A program made the translations under genes and the position numbers. A DNA stretch of 64,000 nt from Clostridia bacterium. GTDB lineage: Bacteria; Bacillota; Clostridia; Christensenellales; CAG-917. The notes beneath the pieces are model-generated. The model had not been told where the DNA came from and did not search any database. It saw only the letters and a program-made list of their open reading frames with translations. The stretch is taken from the NCBI GenBank assembly GCA_017461985.1, contig JAFTSA010000004.1, forward strand, positions 1 through 64,000, given 5' to 3'. Shown here piece after piece: positions 40,301 through 47,696 of the stretch (the stretch's first letter is position 1; each line of letters starts with the position of its first letter).

Positions 40301-43300
40301 CCTGCATTGTCAGCGTATGAATACAACGACAGCACTCGCAACTTCTCAACCGTCACTGATTCATACTTCGGTTATGAATCAATTGACAACAGCAAAGTGG
40401 TTGTGCAAGCAACCGGCGTTGATCCTTATGCCTTTAATGCCAATGATGATGCAGATTCAGCCTTTGCTGCACAGGGCGGTCTTGGTGGTGTCTTCGGCGC
40501 AATCAACTCTGACGATATGAAAGCATCAGGCGGATGGTCAGGCAACACCTTCTTCGTCTATGGCGACGTGTACGGCGGTGTGTTCAAGAGCAATGATGAT
40601 GACGGCGGTGTTTACGTTGACGATGCAACAACACCTTTCACCAACCAAAACTTCGGCGGTACTGTCCAAGCAGTTGGTGGCGTTATCGGCGCAATTGAAG
40701 TGTCATACATCTCAATCCACAACATGCTCATCTACAAGTCCAACGTTGGTGGCTTGAGAAGAGTTGGTGGTGTGGTTGGCTTCAACGGCAACGCAAACAG
40801 CACCGAAGGTGCTGGCGCAGCAGTTGACAACTGCTACAACGTTTACGGCAACGTCATCGGCACAAGCACGTCTGTCAGAAAGGTCACCGACTCTCAAATC
40901 GAAGTTGGCACAATCACAGTCAACTATGAAGACGTCGGCGGTATCGTTGGTTATATTCCCACAGACCCCAACGTTGTCACAGGCGAGGCATACGATCCCA
41001 AGACCAACGCCAGCTATTGGATCAAGTCCTACGCAAACGAATTGTTGCAGAACTCCAATCCTGACAACATAACAGAAACCCTCGACAAGGCAAGCACTTG
41101 GACGGAGTTCCTGTCATACGCAGATTACTCCAACAACGTGGACGAACTTGATGCCAACGGCAATCCCATCCACTTGGTTGGCGAAATCGACACTTGGGAC
41201 AAGTATTTCGCAGCAAATCCCGGCTTGTACGTCCAAAATGCAAACGGCGACTGGGGTTCATATAGCGAAGAAAGTGTCACTATCAAATATAACACTGGCA
41301 CCTTGGAGACAGGTTATTACTATCTGTTTGCAGACGACTCCGCATCCTTCACAGATCACCCAGAAGGTGTTGTGGTTGACCATGAAAACTCAACTGATCC
41401 TCTTGACAAGCCTTATTCATCCAACGAAAGCTTGAACTACTGGCTCATCATCGTTGGCTCAGCAAAGAGAGCACAACAACCTGACGGCACCTACTACAAT
41501 GAATATGCGTCTGATTCAGTCCACGAAAACGTGGGCGGAGCAGTCAAGGCTGGATATATCTATTCAACCGCATATGCTTCCACAAAGAACGGATTCTACC
41601 TCTACGTCAAGGACCAAGGCAACGCAACCACCCTCAACGGCGAAGGCGACAAGATTTATATCTCATCTGACGCAAACACCGCAGGCAACATTATGATCTT
41701 CTACAAGGAAGTCGTTCCCTACAACAACTTTGTCTACAACGGATATGAAAGATATGCCCAACTTGTGGACATCAACTTCTCAGAAGATCAACCCACCGAA
41801 GGTGTCGGCGAAGAAAATATTAACAATTACTTCGGCAAGTACTACTACACCTTCAACGGCACAGTGCCAGGAGAAGACGGCATCGGCATCAACCGTGCAA
41901 CCAATGCAGGCAGCCACGACCTCAAGGCAACCATTTGGACGGTTGACAGCAAGGGTAAACCTATCACTCTCGGCTCAGTTGACTCAACAATAGATGGTGC
42001 AGACCAATATAAGTGGTCCATCAAGAAGAGAAATATTGAGGTAGACTTCGACACACAATCACCTCACATTGTTGACACCAAGAATAATGAAGATCCTGCC
42101 GACGCATTCCGTTTCGACAACACCTTCTCACACTACATCAAATTTACAGTGTCAAATATTGCAATCGACGTAGATGAAGACGTTTCAAGCGGTGAAAAGA
42201 TTATGGAAATCATCAACAAGATTGTCACACCCAAGTACTCATTCAACGGTGGCAGTGAATCATCACTTGTTGACCTTAAAGAAGGCAGTGTCGTTCCTGA
42301 AATTCAAGTGCCTCAAAACAGCGAAGTCGCCAACGTGTCATTCTATGCAGTGGGCGCAAACTCAACCTCAGGCAGCAAGAACGACACCGACAACTGCTAC
42401 GTTTATGCCACAGATGAATACAAGAACATAGGCAGTGTCAAGCTGTACAGCGCAACCTACATCGTCTATTTCAAGAAGGCTGGCTCACACAAGGTTTCTG
42501 TGACAGCAACAGACACCAACCATAGAGCATCATCAAGCGACAACAAGACAGTGTCCGTTGACAAGCGTGAACTGAAACTTGAAGTCAACACCTCAGAAAA
42601 CAACTGGAAGACAGTTTACACCTTCGACGGCGGAAAGAACTGGCAAGGTGTCACCTCAGTTGTCATCAGCAACTTCATTGCAGGCACCCTTGACGACAAG
42701 ACGGATTACATCACAACCACAGGCTCAACGGAAGGCCTCAGCAACGGCAAGAACAATGGGAATGCCGACGAGCACATTGTTGTTGACGCATCTGCAAACA
42801 CAATCACAGTAAACTTCTACGCCAACGACGCTGCAAGCTACAACGCAGTTGTAGAACTGGCAGCTCTGTTCAAGGACAGCTATTACTTCGTGTTCAAGGG
42901 CACGGAAATCGGCACTTTGAGCAGTGGCACAGAGCCTTCAAAGTGGAATGTGGGTTGGACAATCAATCCTTACACAATTGTTGCACAAGCAGACGGCATC
43001 AGCGGTGGCACGTACGTCTATGACGGCACCATCCATGCAGTCAAGATTGCATCTGGTGACGACAGCATCACCGGCGGTGTTGAAGGAGCACCTGAAACGG
43101 TTGAAGTGTCAATCGATGTCAATATGACTGACTCCGTAGGAAACAGCATTTCACAAGCCTGCAACGTTGGCACATATACAGCAACCATCGAAGCAGCTTC
43201 TGGTGTGGCAGGCGTAGGCAAGGTCATTGCAGAAAGCTCATCCAAGTCATCTGCATCCATCAATAACTACGTCATTGAGTTCTCATTGAAGGAAGGCAGC

Positions 43301-46300
43301 AACCTTACCGCAACCATCACCATTACACCTTGCCCCATTGAAGTAAACTGGAAAAACGTGTTCAACAACAAGGCAGGCAACGGCTACGTCTATGACGGCA
43401 ACACAAACGGACCCGTCATCGGCAGTTTGACGGTGGGCGAAGTAGAAAAGGCCTTCTCAAACGGCAAGGCAGAAGGCGTCACCAAGGATGAATCAATTTC
43501 ATTGTCTGTTGGCTACACTGTTGAAAAGAACGCATCAACAAGTGTCACAGCCTACACCAAGGACTTCAAGGTGACAGGCACCAACGCAGTTGGTGATGCA
43601 CTTGCAAGCAACTACACCTTTGTTGGTGGTGCTGGATATGACGAAGGCGAAGACAGAGTCGAAAAGACCTTCTCAAGAGCAAAATCAATCGTTTACGTCG
43701 ATGTCACTGTCGAGAACATCCCCGACAAGGTCTTTGACAACACAACCAACGTTGGCACAATCACTTATGACCATACAGTTCGTTCAACCAACAGCTCAAA
43801 GACTTGCTCAGTCACTGGCAGATCACTTACAGGCAAGTTCAGCGATGCAAACGTTGGATCAAACAAGACGGTCAACTTGACCTTCAGTGCAAGCCTTTCA
43901 GACACAACCAACTTTGAATGGGCAAGCACCAAGTATAACATCACAGGCGTCAAGACGGCAGATATAACTGCAAGACCTCTTTATATCCAACTGAACAACG
44001 GCGCAAACGGAAGCATCTACAAGACCTATGACAACAGCACCTTGTATGCATCAGTCACCTCAGATTCAGGTGACGAAAAGCAAAGCACCGGCATTCAATG
44101 GCGTACAGGCAGAGGTATCTTGGTCAGTAATTTCTGCACAAGCGACATCACGGTCACAGCATCATTCCTTGAAGTTGATCAAAAGAACAGAAGTGACTTC
44201 AATGCATACGTCAACGATATCTACAAGGATACCAATGGTGAATACGTCATCGGTGGCACAAGCGCCACAGACACCTCCTACAAGATGCTCAGATTCGTTT
44301 TGAGTGGAGAAGGCAGCACCAACTACTATATTGCTCAAATCACCGACAAGAGTGGCAACGTCCTCAAGAGCAACGCAAACACAGGTCTTACAACCCTTGA
44401 CATCGTTGACACAGCAGAGGACAACGTCAGCATCGTCATCAAGAAGGCATCAGTGAAGGTGAACTACTCCAACACCTCACAAAGCTATGCAAATGCTGAC
44501 AACACCTACAACACCAACTGGAATGAAGTGACAGGTCAAATTTCAACCAGCAAGTACAAGAATTTGGCAGACGTCCACGTTGAAAATGGTTGGATGTATG
44601 ACGAAAACGGTGATGCCGCGGTCTATAAGAAATACACTCGTATTGCAGGCTCAGCAACAAGCCCTCGTTTGGGCGCAACCCTCACCAGTGCTGACGGCAA
44701 GCACTTGTGCTTGACCCTCCGCAACCAACCCACCCTCATCATCGGCTACTTCGTTGAAAAGAAAGGCGGATATGAGATCGGTTCAATGGCAGGTTTGCTC
44801 ATCGCAAGCGAATACTTCAAGAACAACTTCAACACAAGTGATGAAAAGGGCTATGACTATATCCAAACCGAAATTCCTTTCAGCAAGGATGACATAATCA
44901 GTGGTCACTCGTCATTGCACCTCAAAGTGCCCGAAAATGTTTACACTCAAATCGCAAACAACGAAATCACCACGTGGGAACAACTGCTTGCAGCAGTGCC
45001 CGAATATGATCCTAGAGGATATACACACGAAAACGTTGAATACGAAGGGGCAAACTACTATCTCAGTCTCCTCGATGATTTGGACGACGTGACAGATGAA
45101 TACTTGAAGGCAGCACTGCAATCACAACTTGACTCCTTCGAGTTCGTGTATGAACTCATCAATGCATCAGGTGAAGCAGTGGAGTCAGAAACATTGCACC
45201 TTGTCTGGTGGGTACCTGTTGAAGTCAAAGACACCCGCTCATACAACTCATTCATCCTTGTTGACAACATTGATGCAATCCTCACCGATGCAGACATCGA
45301 TATGCTCACAGGTGCATTTGGCAGCAACTATGGTGTGGGCAAGACCTATCTTCCCAACGTGGTCTTTGCCGAAGCAGGCAGTGTGGTCATCTTCAACGGT
45401 CCTATCTTTGATTACTCAACTGACAAGGACGACAACAAAGTTGGATTCAACGGCATCTTTGACGGCGACGGATATTCAATCGATCATCTTACAATCGCAT
45501 ACGTTGTCACAGAAACGTCCCACAACAACGTTGGTATGTTCGCAGAAGTCAGCGGAGAAGGCAGTCAAGTGACAAAGGTCAACCTCCGCAACCTCAATAT
45601 CCAAGTCATCGACACAACCGCATCCGCCAAGGTCATCAACGTTGGTGGTGTGGCAGGCAAGTTTGCTGCATCAACGGTTATGGAAGACGTGACAGTCCAC
45701 GGCACAATCTCAGTGAAGTCAACTCTTGGCACGGTCTATGCAGGCGGTGTCATCGGCAGTGACAGCACTGGCTACGTTGACGGTGGCGTGTCTAAGGTCA
45801 TTGACGGCGCAATCGTTGTGGCAACGGTGAGAGCAGAAGGTGCAATCGCAGTTGCAGGCGGTGTCATCGGCATTATGAACGAAGTCAACACAACTCTCAC
45901 CGACGTAGTGTCACTGAGCGAAGTGTACGCAGAGGGTGCAAACACCTACGCAAACGGCTTCGTTGGACAATATGCAAAACTGGTGGATGGCAACGCATCA
46001 TACGATCAAGACGGCATCGACTACGCACCTTTGAACAGCACTGGCAAGACCTCTGCATATATGAACAGCGTCTTTGAAATCAGTGCAGACGGCACATACA
46101 CAAGAATCGCAGGCGGTGTGCCCTATGACACCCTCTACGTCGGAAGCACATCAATCTTTATCGAGAGCGGAGCACCTGGCGGATATGTTGTGTATCCCAC
46201 TTCAGATCAAAAAGATAGTAAGCCCGAATCAAATACTTACGATGTGATAAATGAATATCTTGCTGGCAGTGAAACTAACGCTAGAGAAAGCATGCGTCTT

Positions 46301-46726
46301 AGAGATATCGTGGACACCTATGTCCTCGGCTATGAACTCACAAAGACAACGGTTGGCGAAATTGCCACTTATGCAAAGGCAACCACCTCTAAGTACGTTG
46401 GCGAAGCGAACGGCGTAGCATACAGCACAGATCCCGACACAAAAGCCAAACCCATCAACATTGCATATCAACAACACCTGAACCTCATCCGCATGTTCAA
46501 CTATATGAACTTCACGTTGAACAAGGACGTCACCATGTACACAGGATACAAGCTCTATATGGTTGACGAGGCATTCACAGGTACGATAGAGTCAAATGGA
46601 CACGAGGTCAACGTCCGCAGTTCAGAATCCAACAAGGACTTTGTGGATGACGATGACGACGACACAACCTATCCTCAATTCTTCGCATATCAAGACGTAA
46701 ACTTTACCTGGCTCAAAAAGGACTAA
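28307..46726 (+). CDS. Giant secreted mosaic protein, 6139 residues (InlB-type, GLUG-like, MBG-like, discoidin-like regions)
   Basis: One uninterrupted frame. A signal peptide (hydrophobic 16-33; Cys34 in FLYACIGAG is a poor lipobox) leads to a beta region, three InlB-B/Listeria-Bacteroides-type repeats (about 254-505; TYDANGG, GYYFVGWG, VYAIW), GLUG-like repeats (about 515-965; GGIVGY.., GGLFGY..), MBG-like repeats (about 1075-1598; NAGTYSVAVEV...SYTINKRTLTV), a calcium-loop-like DRNGDGKVESEW at 1604, more GLUG-like repeats with an embedded F5/8-C-like domain (about 1745-1885), a long GLUG-like tract (about 2470-4230), a second MBG-like tract (about 4470-5385) and a final GLUG-like part. No LPXTG, C-terminal helix or SLH domain is seen; the end is Asp-rich. 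Likely adhesin or matrix scaffold. AAAGG precedes the ATG. Confidence 0.9.
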   Translation: MNTTRKERFIQKATRLTVKVLLFSLLLSLFLYACIGAGADAPTGVAEATAGDYYSTTGGDIVLKKEALSAGYFTLDETWGTSSYSSYWNYSYSNGNYISYSPGICDGNGAGIKAISDNVKNGYNTNSAYAYINLVAPANVTIESVTVKVDIYARSDGSNWLSSADHSTKANFDIVGISKTTSVAQTTAEEYGDRDGTNSSSITTGVTHTETFSNGQSIQLRLTGTYYKEAGSVQKNEVQHWAQAKNISISVTGYYNVTVNTQGSGTIAASDASGASYSGTTAKFTKTSDSIKFTATPTDSKYVFTGWSDGNIDNPRTFTGAGVTPGGTYTAIFEERAIVAYDANGGVGTEAWTTETKYTTITLRTDCPYTRDGYYFVGWGTSASSTTPVTSVTTGAGGETTRVYAIWKGINYTITYDANGGTGSVGQTTGTFNGGDAPLAANSFVRTDRFFMGWDVDANATSTPNWLIGTHPNYSVAKATMGSYLTALQNGNIKTSSVSFTMYAIWTPALEFGSYSGRTGKWGTEGNPYVIRNTTHLNNLRNIVNGNANATGSTTGSSLARYTNPQATSHNYSGAFFELAASLDIGGGTVNPIGTSTNNFRGTFDGLNNTISNYSIPAGQYGGLFGYINGATLKNFTVRPGTINGDATDKGAVVGYMTGSTLSGITTSGGAVWGHGYTGGIVGRAEGTSSIINCTNLGTIVYNNGSTAGTGGILGYANGTITVTGCKNYGTTSPTSANNNTTYNVYFSNDTARDGWGGIVGYSNSMLTLSGCENRASLIWKQNNAGHDNFYAIGGIVGKMNNGLISSSKNFGNIEGGKLTGGIVGEVIGGATVSQCYNAGAVQTWSFGKYTYYNGDGAYVGGIAGASRGTIEYCYSIGSVTDNSGKGFAGGIAAATEGNINYCYSVATISSSVGTGVGNLLGHSPSVVNVGTSWAFFSGAVPSTSNTCELNGSTWTRGRAAVLPSSIATASIPSVVVPALGNVAYSSWEQITEYKFDGFGLTFTTNANSFVQAVNLTTSKVAGTTPIEASFVSSSTSINGTTSTSVSNQVTLSMGFSANIDNSHAGLYIDPGKAIGASINSKTYDATSEAPVLGTGNAGSQARFLYYHGGKWQTTAPTNAGTYSVAVEVISNGGVIGRQTGLSYTINKRTLTVTLEMSGGWAAYTYNAAHQGVTFVKVENLPTALTNAQKENVFQVTSDGTNSVTLSKVHGSGTLQYNVSDAVNVGSYSVNITLSDTSNYTLTGRAAGSYSWTISKRELTLTATFENNQNLFSYEYSAGHQGVNQLQISNFPTNSGNQNIVTVETLSGSTKPTVSQKTQNPLVYSISGAKDVGNYGFVVTLIDTHNYTLKYGSTTSATHNFSWAITPKNLADSDINPNFSQPDLEYTGEEKDAGYTVKWAAGSGAGNGANDSGAEITLLKNNDFTASYNGVDRVNVTGQAIVITITGKGNYTGTRTFSYTIVPYDLVAHILTTRDAFIYYGGTAFGAPSRNETYGWDMYPFVNLTDSNGYAALDAGITSDAQIYDIVYSAERFKLVTNLGQLNPNLITAETTLTDGEVFDSINAATGVSSLTTITWRGTQNYTGTITVKFVVVNSDFGAVSPADRNGDGKVESEWGSVDNPYVISHWIHLLRLSEIVNGNSDPINSVRGMGVNENNASANVVASDIFYSAHNADGTIKRSYFLMNSDIDIPEYVSFNPIGGVTFSSAKKDAFNNDVTLSYFGGVFNGYEAGANRTYTINLRDHLNDDYTLLSENFRAGGEDVDNLFDGNTATKLCYDNGSGSATFIIEISNPRYLRGFYWATANDTFHTSYTSRNPYNFQIWGSNDNSTWTQLINISKDNWVGENFTYSENVNFTNPGAYRYVKVTVRNKSNSGLLQLSEFGVYSDYVGLFGVVKGNVINNTAAHAEVNNVVITTTSAIEGNDYVGSLIGKADSYVRVDYTYKSGNALITSQYNNTIAINGANYVGGVVGYLGLGSEMYGEFVNNANVSGSSYVGGIIGQIMAGAGRQGTGANAGTYYLGEYTIDGVKRVSSMTNYGSVVGSQAYTGGVIGAMTQNNVAPYDGVITVFEPTFIRNEANVTGQTVVGGLVGRIELNNAIRLINTEDEGQANWSYNGNIDSTVYEITTNTSYAGGLFGVLSTMGHQIESVFSTAVVKTSVDYSLINEGNYIGGLVGYMNGGTFRYSFVSLPGNQNVDTTTDMVRGDKYVGGLVGNMALGTLDTCYVQGFMYDNNLTTARGGVAGVAATVATIKDTWALYLTADPTYQSVPANAYGNYILSFCSSSDGAMNAYIDEMFVFAGLISDGAVSRAHATGSAGEIEAKKGSISLGIALPSVGTITGYDQKAQVVFYDGSGYEDPFEHAFEAAANDSNEQNLFLRLSASTEGSVIIAKTSVRFGSISNYTNSTAWEEKYLYIGKTGLYKVDVVDHPDDDGNYHRGSYQTSYSFDYSATGNYVKTSRDLTFQYAKYSAVAPRVIASVADWNAFATDVKNSGVGGLRQYVKLANNITVTQSNLAGRESTDDISAHNFQGTFDGDGYTITININGANAASRNELGLFPQAGNATFKNLTIKGTWTNLGNDCGAFVGHARGWLTFENCISDVDMSGNGHSHGGILGSTSAQTKYDYTFIACVNLGDITSYESGSQAYGVGGIIGNVWNGYRDSGNDSYSSTFGSQPIIRLDSCRNAGNIMASYNVGGIIGRTGGATEIISCGNTGNIEALCEGTPSAPLATNSISKDGSAGGIIGLVGGSGYADVYASYNTGTVHAWGNKAGGIMGSDTEYTTQSHVTKVYYCYNTGTVSTGGKKFAVFNWAGVEIFGVMIGDPSLSDNGTYTIVALGSGQWWGVNCGGILGTAVNSDIRYCYNAGDIVVRGASGEVGTWHGRVGGIVGMVDGTTTYIRNSYNVGDIKVESRGASNDRPKYAGGIVGYFKVVEGTEANIFDCYSLKWQIQWQNDSGNYKRYHIGGYNHSGISIGGDQYDTDTYASSGGAGHVLSSVAELTAMMKSNEEISTNSVNSLNGSSESDAGVLINNDIKSGNYPGWIFLPGCLPQLSMFAVDTQNGLAMTSLGYGRNNLGEFVQQVAGSEFNPYVIKDGIDLLGVMALTSAKGGNSTFGFDGKFIEFANGTNNLAGDVCTYIQLPTSDVNSGNDYVFYDGSTKKKGKSYHLYDRGANGLHNGTLSTSDATISASNKTAPATSVYATNQESSGNFTLNSSNAYATWKARNYGYNGSWTSNVGYGTTNWNPIGYLGDSSVTSGGKTYYRDFRGHITGDLGDGTNAEIRDINSYYGFNRTNVYAGLFGVVRNAHVENITVTGTIHADTLNDNGIISAGIVAKALDNSYISGLQAGTAGTAGTEPRSLTVKTGPNGGAGYTGGIVGMADSGATGNRLTIADSVVINASIKGFKDSIGGIIGYSVGADASSFTDIIGCHVVGAHIESTASEKKLLGGIVGAQGATGALTVSGCHVGTEGNTPADLDSESSYGVVIKGDHSFGGIISFAEAGAGCANAFIDCYVWEDVLIKRYNDNNETDKGYGTAIGGIVGYVSDDAAGYATFRGEIEFHGTINVSGFDNVQNVGGVVGYMGSSARMEQCFVTVAGTIDAESCSNADSIGGFAGISKGVALDGIFTIAPSLLTDTADNVGGFIGLNDGDTYITRTTTIETGGQIKAHYNVGGFIGANAEGSALHMGAAEYKGTVYGEDGDKASITLGASVDGQRYIGGFLGYNNGKVFGEHCLVTNTGAVGTNDSSKGTSLDDTVDCIGGVFGDNSSNGDINISADATFINNGQVGHEDHAVAYQEFVGGVLGVALGDITNEGTLGNTGSVYGYQYVGGAIGGLVRGVISGELSNGNDVVLHATAESEALVASDEAVSTAATGSSSVKAVVNVGGVIGVIMQGATISGATLTNYGSVTSTGDSYNVSNLGGAIGLNYGIIENSEFYNYGKIKAKNFAGGAIGVNDGTIRNSDFVNSATITFTGDTALGGAVGYITNNYTTHGTTAYYPDNPALSAYEYNDSTRNFSTVTDSYFGYESIDNSKVVVQATGVDPYAFNANDDADSAFAAQGGLGGVFGAINSDDMKASGGWSGNTFFVYGDVYGGVFKSNDDDGGVYVDDATTPFTNQNFGGTVQAVGGVIGAIEVSYISIHNMLIYKSNVGGLRRVGGVVGFNGNANSTEGAGAAVDNCYNVYGNVIGTSTSVRKVTDSQIEVGTITVNYEDVGGIVGYIPTDPNVVTGEAYDPKTNASYWIKSYANELLQNSNPDNITETLDKASTWTEFLSYADYSNNVDELDANGNPIHLVGEIDTWDKYFAANPGLYVQNANGDWGSYSEESVTIKYNTGTLETGYYYLFADDSASFTDHPEGVVVDHENSTDPLDKPYSSNESLNYWLIIVGSAKRAQQPDGTYYNEYASDSVHENVGGAVKAGYIYSTAYASTKNGFYLYVKDQGNATTLNGEGDKIYISSDANTAGNIMIFYKEVVPYNNFVYNGYERYAQLVDINFSEDQPTEGVGEENINNYFGKYYYTFNGTVPGEDGIGINRATNAGSHDLKATIWTVDSKGKPITLGSVDSTIDGADQYKWSIKKRNIEVDFDTQSPHIVDTKNNEDPADAFRFDNTFSHYIKFTVSNIAIDVDEDVSSGEKIMEIINKIVTPKYSFNGGSESSLVDLKEGSVVPEIQVPQNSEVANVSFYAVGANSTSGSKNDTDNCYVYATDEYKNIGSVKLYSATYIVYFKKAGSHKVSVTATDTNHRASSSDNKTVSVDKRELKLEVNTSENNWKTVYTFDGGKNWQGVTSVVISNFIAGTLDDKTDYITTTGSTEGLSNGKNNGNADEHIVVDASANTITVNFYANDAASYNAVVELAALFKDSYYFVFKGTEIGTLSSGTEPSKWNVGWTINPYTIVAQADGISGGTYVYDGTIHAVKIASGDDSITGGVEGAPETVEVSIDVNMTDSVGNSISQACNVGTYTATIEAASGVAGVGKVIAESSSKSSASINNYVIEFSLKEGSNLTATITITPCPIEVNWKNVFNNKAGNGYVYDGNTNGPVIGSLTVGEVEKAFSNGKAEGVTKDESISLSVGYTVEKNASTSVTAYTKDFKVTGTNAVGDALASNYTFVGGAGYDEGEDRVEKTFSRAKSIVYVDVTVENIPDKVFDNTTNVGTITYDHTVRSTNSSKTCSVTGRSLTGKFSDANVGSNKTVNLTFSASLSDTTNFEWASTKYNITGVKTADITARPLYIQLNNGANGSIYKTYDNSTLYASVTSDSGDEKQSTGIQWRTGRGILVSNFCTSDITVTASFLEVDQKNRSDFNAYVNDIYKDTNGEYVIGGTSATDTSYKMLRFVLSGEGSTNYYIAQITDKSGNVLKSNANTGLTTLDIVDTAEDNVSIVIKKASVKVNYSNTSQSYANADNTYNTNWNEVTGQISTSKYKNLADVHVENGWMYDENGDAAVYKKYTRIAGSATSPRLGATLTSADGKHLCLTLRNQPTLIIGYFVEKKGGYEIGSMAGLLIASEYFKNNFNTSDEKGYDYIQTEIPFSKDDIISGHSSLHLKVPENVYTQIANNEITTWEQLLAAVPEYDPRGYTHENVEYEGANYYLSLLDDLDDVTDEYLKAALQSQLDSFEFVYELINASGEAVESETLHLVWWVPVEVKDTRSYNSFILVDNIDAILTDADIDMLTGAFGSNYGVGKTYLPNVVFAEAGSVVIFNGPIFDYSTDKDDNKVGFNGIFDGDGYSIDHLTIAYVVTETSHNNVGMFAEVSGEGSQVTKVNLRNLNIQVIDTTASAKVINVGGVAGKFAASTVMEDVTVHGTISVKSTLGTVYAGGVIGSDSTGYVDGGVSKVIDGAIVVATVRAEGAIAVAGGVIGIMNEVNTTLTDVVSLSEVYAEGANTYANGFVGQYAKLVDGNASYDQDGIDYAPLNSTGKTSAYMNSVFEISADGTYTRIAGGVPYDTLYVGSTSIFIESGAPGGYVVYPTSDQKDSKPESNTYDVINEYLAGSETNARESMRLRDIVDTYVLGYELTKTTVGEIATYAKATTSKYVGEANGVAYSTDPDTKAKPINIAYQQHLNLIRMFNYMNFTLNKDVTMYTGYKLYMVDEAFTGTIESNGHEVNVRSSESNKDFVDDDDDDTTYPQFFAYQDVNFTWLKKD

Positions 46727-46739
46727 CCCGCGCGGTTAG
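46723..46739 (+). promoter_or_regulatory. Intercistronic hairpin after the giant gene
   Basis: CTAACC-CGCGC-GGTTAG forms a perfect 6-bp stem that includes the stop codon of the giant gene. No T tract follows, so it probably protects or separates mRNA segments rather than ending transcription. Confidence 0.5.
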
Positions 46740-46752
46740 ATGACTGAAAACT

Positions 46753-47694
46753 ATGGCAAAAGAAGGCAAAAAGTTCAATAAAAAACTTGCATTGACGGTG
46801 GCAATACCGGCACTGGTTATGGCTGTAATAATTGCAGTCATAGGTGTGTCATTTGCTTGGTTCACCGACAGTGTCACTGCCGAAATCGCAACCATCAATC
46901 TTTCGGTTGCGGAAATGTTTGTCATGGAATTCGTCCTTGACGAACAAACCTTGACAAACCCTGAAACTATGCAAAATTACATCTATGAAGGGCAGACCGC
47001 CTATGATAATGCTGGCATGCTTGTTACAGATGTTCATGCAAACGAGCAACTCGGTATTACGACAGGTGCAAGTTATGTTTCATACATGAATGACAAAGCA
47101 TTTGTTGCTCCATTCAGCCTCCGTCTTGACACAGAAGGATACAAGGTCGCGTTCAGTTGTAAGATCACCAATGTCAGCATTTCCAACTCAAGCAGTCAAA
47201 ACATATCTCCAATCGTTTTGCCCACGGACAATGATACCAAGGATGATTTGACCGACGATTTGACAGAAGAAGACATTAAGCTTGGATTTACGTGGTATAT
47301 TAAGAATTCTAAAAATAGTCTCTATACTCCATTCGGAACGATACCCAACATCGTTTACACACGCGAGGATACAATTGAGCCAGCGTTGGATATTGAAAAT
47401 TGGTCAGTGCCTGTTTTGAATGAAAACTTTGTGGCATCTCACGACGGCAGTGAAGGCTACAATTACACATTCAATATAGTGTTTGCACCTGAAATCCTTT
47501 ATTGGCAACAATATGGATCAGTTGATGTCTATAATCAAACTGCGGAACAAATTTATGGAGACGCCAACGAAGATGGTGGATTTAGATCAACCAAGTGGAA
47601 TGCGATCAACAAATACTCCTCCCAGGTGTATTCTGGCTCGACCTATAAGTTTACCGTCGTGTTAACGGTTGACTCAGTGGTGAAGGTAGGATAG
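46753..47694 (+). CDS. Secreted SipW/TasA-type protein 1
   Basis: This 313-residue protein has a long hydrophobic N-terminal segment (about 14-35) followed at once by SFAWFTDSVTAEIATINLSV. A helix ending in A-W-F-x-D before a beta-rich secreted domain is the hallmark of TasA/camelysin-like proteins processed by SipW-type signal peptidases. A GDANEDGGFRS segment near the C-terminus looks like half a calcium-binding loop. No exact family was recognised in the body. It starts 26 bases after the giant gene stop with no Shine-Dalgarno site, so it is probably cotranscribed. Confidence 0.8.
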   Translation: MAKEGKKFNKKLALTVAIPALVMAVIIAVIGVSFAWFTDSVTAEIATINLSVAEMFVMEFVLDEQTLTNPETMQNYIYEGQTAYDNAGMLVTDVHANEQLGITTGASYVSYMNDKAFVAPFSLRLDTEGYKVAFSCKITNVSISNSSSQNISPIVLPTDNDTKDDLTDDLTEEDIKLGFTWYIKNSKNSLYTPFGTIPNIVYTREDTIEPALDIENWSVPVLNENFVASHDGSEGYNYTFNIVFAPEILYWQQYGSVDVYNQTAEQIYGDANEDGGFRSTKWNAINKYSSQVYSGSTYKFTVVLTVDSVVKVG

Positions 47695-47696
47695 AA

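Noticed and set aside
46600-46726. LPXTG-type sorting signal at the end of the giant protein
   Set aside because: No LPXTG-like motif, hydrophobic stretch or basic tail of the right order is present.
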